From Cerasicoccus sp. TK19100 (lineage in GTDB: Bacteria > Verrucomicrobiota > Verrucomicrobiia > Opitutales > Cerasicoccaceae), in NCBI RefSeq assembly GCF_027257155.1, contig NZ_JAPWDU010000005.1, positions 310,001 through 374,000 of the forward strand: DNA of 64,000 bases, in the 5' to 3' direction. How positions within the stretch are numbered: position 1 is the stretch's first letter; each line of letters begins with the position of its first letter. A program made the translations under genes and the position numbers. Shown here piece by piece: positions 61,501 to 64,000 of this stretch. Below the pieces are notes generated by a model, which worked only from the letters and a program-made list of their open reading frames with translations, was not told where the DNA came from and did not search any database.

Positions 61501-62353
61501 AGAAGTCATGAGTCTTCATGAGCGTCGGCCCGGAGGCGCGTAGGTACCATGGCCAGTTCTGCTTGCCGCCATCCATCTTAAAGCCACCGATAAAGAGCAG
61601 GTCGTTAAAAGCATGTAGCTTGGGCACGGTGTAGTGAAACTGTTTACTGCCCAGGCCAGGCTCAATACGTACGCTTTTCGAGCCAGTTAAACCGGGGATG
61701 TCGATATGCGTCCGGCTCGTGGTGTATTGGCCGTCCGGATTATCGATCCATGGGCCCAGCGCGCTTAGATAGAGCTCCGTGCCACCGCCCCAGCTTTCCG
61801 AAGGGTCCAAATAGTAATCAACCGTAACCGTGAAATCGTCGCCTTCGGTATACGAGCCCGCCGGCGATTGAATGGATAGCCAGCTTTTCTTGAAATCAAC
61901 TCCCTCCGGGCGCAGGGAATCGTTCTTCCCCGAACCTCCGCTGACAACCGGCACGACCGGCCCGCGCAACACTTCCTGTCGTGATTCCCAATCGCCATCC
62001 GGGCTCAGGAATGCCGTTACTTGCACCGCAGCCATATCGGGTTTTGGGCTAACGTTCAGGCGAACGGTTTGTGCTTCGCCCACGACGGCGTCTTTGCGGC
62101 TCCCGTAGGAAAGCATGCCGCCAAAGCCGCCATCAGCCTTCATCCAATACAAATCCGCCGCCAGCTTTGTGCCCACTGGCACGGGCTTGAGAATGGTTAA
62201 ACGGACATCAAAGGGTTCCCCCACGTGTACGCTTGACGGATACTCAATCGTGGCCCAATCCGACTCTTCGGTGACAGTCTCCTGGGCGCTTGCCGGCAAA
62301 GCAAAAAGAACGAGTCCAAGTTGAAGTGCAATGGTTTGAAAAACTTGCCGCAT
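58589..62353 (-). CDS. Large secreted glycoside-hydrolase-like protein with C-terminal CBM9-like domain
   Basis: 1254 residues from the ATG at 62353, which opens a signal peptide (MRQVFQTIALQLGLVLFALPASAQ). N-terminal beta-sandwich domains span about 25-380. A clan GH-A-like barrel covers about 390-700, with FSWVRHFFSWSEVRPGRDRW, candidate acid/base Glu in WEWQNEIVPG and candidate nucleophile Glu in VWDNETSFGYS; GH39 is the nearest kind I can suggest. Then come beta-sandwich domains, a CBM4/9-like region (NLLSDSGFESAEVGRAGW) and a CBM9-like tail (VDGKLNDWPQGNPI, VAYFQWDNEALYFAADIVDD). It is divergent from the LacI gene at 62586, which probably controls it. Confidence 0.75.
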   Translation of the reverse strand: MRQVFQTIALQLGLVLFALPASAQETVTEESDWATIEYPSSVHVGEPFDVRLTILKPVPVGTKLAADLYWMKADGGFGGMLSYGSRKDAVVGEAQTVRLNVSPKPDMAAVQVTAFLSPDGDWESRQEVLRGPVVPVVSGGSGKNDSLRPEGVDFKKSWLSIQSPAGSYTEGDDFTVTVDYYLDPSESWGGGTELYLSALGPWIDNPDGQYTTSRTHIDIPGLTGSKSVRIEPGLGSKQFHYTVPKLHAFNDLLFIGGFKMDGGKQNWPWYLRASGPTLMKTHDFYDLTTSKAGNLFTYDEPVIIEVQSRKGTTTEKDRRLSYTITNVDGRTQSGVVEFRPAPIGQSTSITLPIEERGTFVLKTMIEDWGEREMVFARIPDLVKEIADTQTKFGVTNVRTDAENEIARRLGFSWVRHFFSWSEVRPGRDRWNTDGWDAILRTNVEHDITPWLCLVYPPAWVQTGDARNVPYVPYGFDHEGLTTTVQTLSQRWGGQIWGWEWQNEIVPGDLVEDPVGNYIDFVRTGSNAVHAVDPKLKIQLAGGLWPRNFRNDLLNQGVAEYIDVLPVHYGNYDAVRDAQSDLSAVGEKDRVAVWDNETSFGYSVWQMPLTEMIQHDGQSQWIMDRWTAELSAGAEQITLFGGHADPAGNWSYLLDSATVRPYATTAAVFISKMAQSKPLGQFFFGQGAVAHLFDQDGEAVLVLSAPGIPGQYQLPVGAPVVTVTDDQGRDRKINTTKGVLSLALGDMPVFVEGGNLNTLKANIVLEVGSGDRPQPLPQLTAVTQSDLLVPLRIYNPYDRSITIELVLQAHDAPKETVAKKLNLTAGEQQILELKVAASNKRPKSGSEAWKAMIRFPGAQLPTVEKPFIVSWIEPESLDNLLSDSGFESAEVGRAGWSVLGEGGKAPSNDSLGTGKQWLNLQSANEGWLTASQSIDLPSGRPFLYTMWAHPKNVQQGGSNITYHLADGKQKTLYIPHVFQTPSDSDSWLLLSYQGEAPADTLKVDFSPVVNPSKEGGSMLVDNVRVTLYEGSDYATEAHEASSAPQVDGKLNDWPQGNPIPLLAVNQLKVDADDYQWTPENLSGVAYFQWDNEALYFAADIVDDQSVVPNTGNETINSDSLTLAFQPSRLGVKSNDRAFAYYLSAASPGGGSGKFTLYRPEQFSGGLMSGHLAKDSSAYEVAIKREGNRTTYEAKFPWTELGGLTPQLGARMGLSISLADNDGDGRTARILWGRGLDPVWEPSQFGVLTLVGPIAQ

Positions 62354-62585
62354 GCGGCGGTAATGCAGTCTTATCATAGGGGCTAAATTGGGTAAAAACG
62401 TATTATATTAGACTGCCAATGAGAACAAGCAATTCAGGCCCAAGTGATATCGTTCACAGACCGGTATGAGGCCCGCAGATCGATTATTGGCTGGATTTAA
62501 AGAGCCGGAATGAATAATTGTTTTATCTACACTGTCGTTACCCATTCCCGGCTTTGGCCGATGAAACCGAACTGCATTTGCGGAC

Positions 62586-63620
62586 ATGAATGACCACACA
62601 CCTCCGGTGACCATGAAGGACGTTGCCAAAGCGGCGGGCGTCGCTGTCAGCACGGTCAGCTATGCGCTGAAGAACAATCCAAAGATACCGGCCGCTACCC
62701 GTGAGCGAATACAAACGGTTGCAAAGCAAATTGGCTACAAGCCGGACGCCTATGTGTCCACCTTGATGGCGCGGCTGCACAACAAGCGCCTAAAATCGGA
62801 ACAAGCAGTCTTGGGCCTATTGGTTGAGCAAGGCATCATTGATTTGCTGGACATCGTTCCGTATCATCGGGACTGGCATCAGGGCATGCATGACCGGGCC
62901 AATGAATTGGGCTATAAAATTGACCGCTTTATTTGGGAGCCGGATACGCTGCCGGCCAAGAGCATGGTCACTTCGCTGGTTACCCGGGGCATTCGCGGCA
63001 TCCTCGTCGCGCCGTATTTACAAGGCGCGGCCAAGCTGGACTTTCCCTTTGAGAATTTCGCTTGTGCTAGCACCGGCGTTTCTTTGCGTAAACCAGAGCT
63101 CCACCGAGTGACGACGGACTACGCCTACAGTATGGAGCTCGCCTTCGAAAAACTCCTCCAATACGGCTACCGTCGGCCGGGACTTGTGGTCCCCAAACCA
63201 TTTAATTCGCATACTGGCTCGGCCATTCTCGGCTGCTATCTATCCATACAATTACTGAATCAAGAGGTGGAAGCGATACCAGCATGCCTGACTGAAAACT
63301 ATGAAGTCGATGCGGCTGAAGTGCTCCCGTGGTTTCGCCAATACCGGCCTGATGTATTGCTCGTCGTGCAACCCACTGAGGTTGAAGCCATCATCAGTCA
63401 GGAGTTTTCTATTCCTAAGGAGGTCGGCTTGATCGACCTCACGCGTGACATCCCGGAGAGGTATTCCGGAGTTCGGCAGTCTGGCTATCAGCTCGGGCGG
63501 ACGATCGTTGAAATGGTGGTGAACCAAATCCACCAAGGCGTCGTCGGCGTCCCCCAGTCCAGTAATACCACCTTAATTAAAGGTGAGTGGATCGAAGGGG
63601 AGTCATTGGTTACGCGCTAA
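62586..63620 (+). CDS. LacI family transcriptional regulator
   Basis: 344 residues. The helix-turn-helix is TMKDVAKAAGVAVSTVSYALKNNPKIP, with hinge helix region DAYVSTLMARLHNKR, followed by a sugar-binding effector domain (VTSLVTRGIRGILVAPYLQ, KEVGLIDLTRDIPERYSGVRQSGYQLGRTIVEMV). It is divergent from the large secreted hydrolase across about 230 bases and is the likely local repressor. It is less similar to the two tandem LacI proteins at 19-21 kb than they are to each other. Confidence 0.93.
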   Translation: MNDHTPPVTMKDVAKAAGVAVSTVSYALKNNPKIPAATRERIQTVAKQIGYKPDAYVSTLMARLHNKRLKSEQAVLGLLVEQGIIDLLDIVPYHRDWHQGMHDRANELGYKIDRFIWEPDTLPAKSMVTSLVTRGIRGILVAPYLQGAAKLDFPFENFACASTGVSLRKPELHRVTTDYAYSMELAFEKLLQYGYRRPGLVVPKPFNSHTGSAILGCYLSIQLLNQEVEAIPACLTENYEVDAAEVLPWFRQYRPDVLLVVQPTEVEAIISQEFSIPKEVGLIDLTRDIPERYSGVRQSGYQLGRTIVEMVVNQIHQGVVGVPQSSNTTLIKGEWIEGESLVTR

Positions 63621-63779
63621 AAATTGCTGACTAAAGCAAAATGTCACTGGAGTAACCTTGATCCTGATAACGTAGAATATTGGCTTTAATGGCCAGACTG
63701 AATGCTTTCGTTGGCATCTCAGAAATCGAAGCTGAAATTAGGTGGCAAGTGTTCACCTAGTAGATGGTTCCAGTAATTG

Positions 63780-64000
63780 CTACTGAACCGACAGCATTAG
63801 AAAGATCGAACGTTCACTTTCACGGTCTTCTAAGGATTGGCTACTCCGAACAGTGATGAGTTTCATCTCTTCGTCGATTATGTCTTCAGCAACAGTGACA
63901 CTTGCAATGGGAATAGGTGTCCAGGCGTTTAGATCATATGATTCATAAACTCTAAAGATGAGCCCGTCGGTTTCGTCGATCCGCCGACGAAATTCAAGCG
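63780..64000 (-). CDS. 3' end of a gene for a secreted-type protein (cut by window)
   Basis: On the minus strand an open frame runs from the window edge (first full codon at 63998) to a TAG at 63780-63782, giving the last 72 residues. It reads FRRRIDETDGLIFRVYESYDL then NAWTP and ends IFLMLSVQ. The arrangement FRR...Y-x-S-x-DL-x-x-W is, from my knowledge of the phylum, the recurring C-terminal module of large secreted and autotransporter-like proteins in Verrucomicrobia. The start and the rest of the protein lie outside the window. Confidence 0.65.
   Translation of the reverse strand, partial: LEFRRRIDETDGLIFRVYESYDLNAWTPIPIASVTVAEDIIDEEMKLITVRSSQSLEDRESERSIFLMLSVQ

Noticed and set aside
1-64000. 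tRNA, rRNA, CRISPR arrays, insertion sequences, phage genes
   Set aside because: No T-loop-like sequences in the gaps, no regularly spaced repeats and no transposase or integrase motifs were found on either strand.

Overview
The window looks like a polysaccharide-utilisation region from a marine member of the Verrucomicrobiota, probably Opitutales (Coraliomargarita or Puniceicoccus relatives). This is inferred from gene content, not from a marker gene. The clues are an exosortase with a PEP-CTERM substrate ending in an Arg/Lys-rich tail, a very long pseudopilin-like protein of the Verru_Chthon kind, sulfatases next to glycosidases, LacI, AraC, GntR and IclR regulators beside sugar enzymes, no SusC/SusD genes, and mostly absent Shine-Dalgarno sequences. 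No rRNA, tRNA, CRISPR array, insertion sequence or phage gene was found.

Layout. 0-1.6 kb: the end of a phytanoyl-CoA dioxygenase-like gene, translationally coupled to a TIM-barrel sugar isomerase/epimerase. 2.1-8.1 kb: two large secreted proteins, a multidomain clan GH-A hydrolase and a member of an unrecognised paralogous family. 8.2-21.3 kb: a catabolic block with GH130 phosphorylase, two sulfatases without signal peptides, an AraC regulator, a GH2 beta-glucuronidase-like enzyme, a Na+/solute symporter, a GH57-like enzyme and two overlapping LacI genes. 21.6-28.3 kb: a secreted beta-helix protein and a pseudopilin-like pair. 28.4-38.5 kb: AraC, GH4, GH2 beta-mannosidase, a mutarotase-like lipoprotein and the second member of the unrecognised secreted family. 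38.5-45.1 kb: GntR-DeoC, an 837-residue unknown protein, and IclR-fucose-isomerase-like. 45.3-56.4 kb: genes of more general function, namely a methyltransferase, an EmrAB-type efflux pair, exosortase-EpsI with a small partner, an Asp/Asn hydroxylase-family protein, a Kef-type antiporter and an OlsF-like ornithine-lipid synthase. 56.6-64 kb: an SGNH esterase, a PEP-CTERM protein, a 1254-residue secreted hydrolase with a CBM9-like tail, a divergent LacI, and the 3' end of one more secreted-type gene at the right edge.

How it may work together (inference). Secreted hydrolases and a beta-helix protein would cut a complex sulfated glycan outside the inner membrane. The symporter imports small products. 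Sulfatases, glucuronidase, beta-mannosidase, GH130, GH4 and GH57-like enzymes finish the job in the cytoplasm, and isomerase, epimerase and aldolase enzymes feed central metabolism. Two short repeated upstream elements tie subsets of these genes together. TTTAATAGATTAA lies before the GH2 glucuronidase, GH57-like and beta-helix genes. AACGTT-N(1-2)-ACTT lies before both members of the unknown secreted family, the beta-mannosidase and the mutarotase-like lipoprotein. They look like operators of two local regulons, possibly read by LacI-family proteins.
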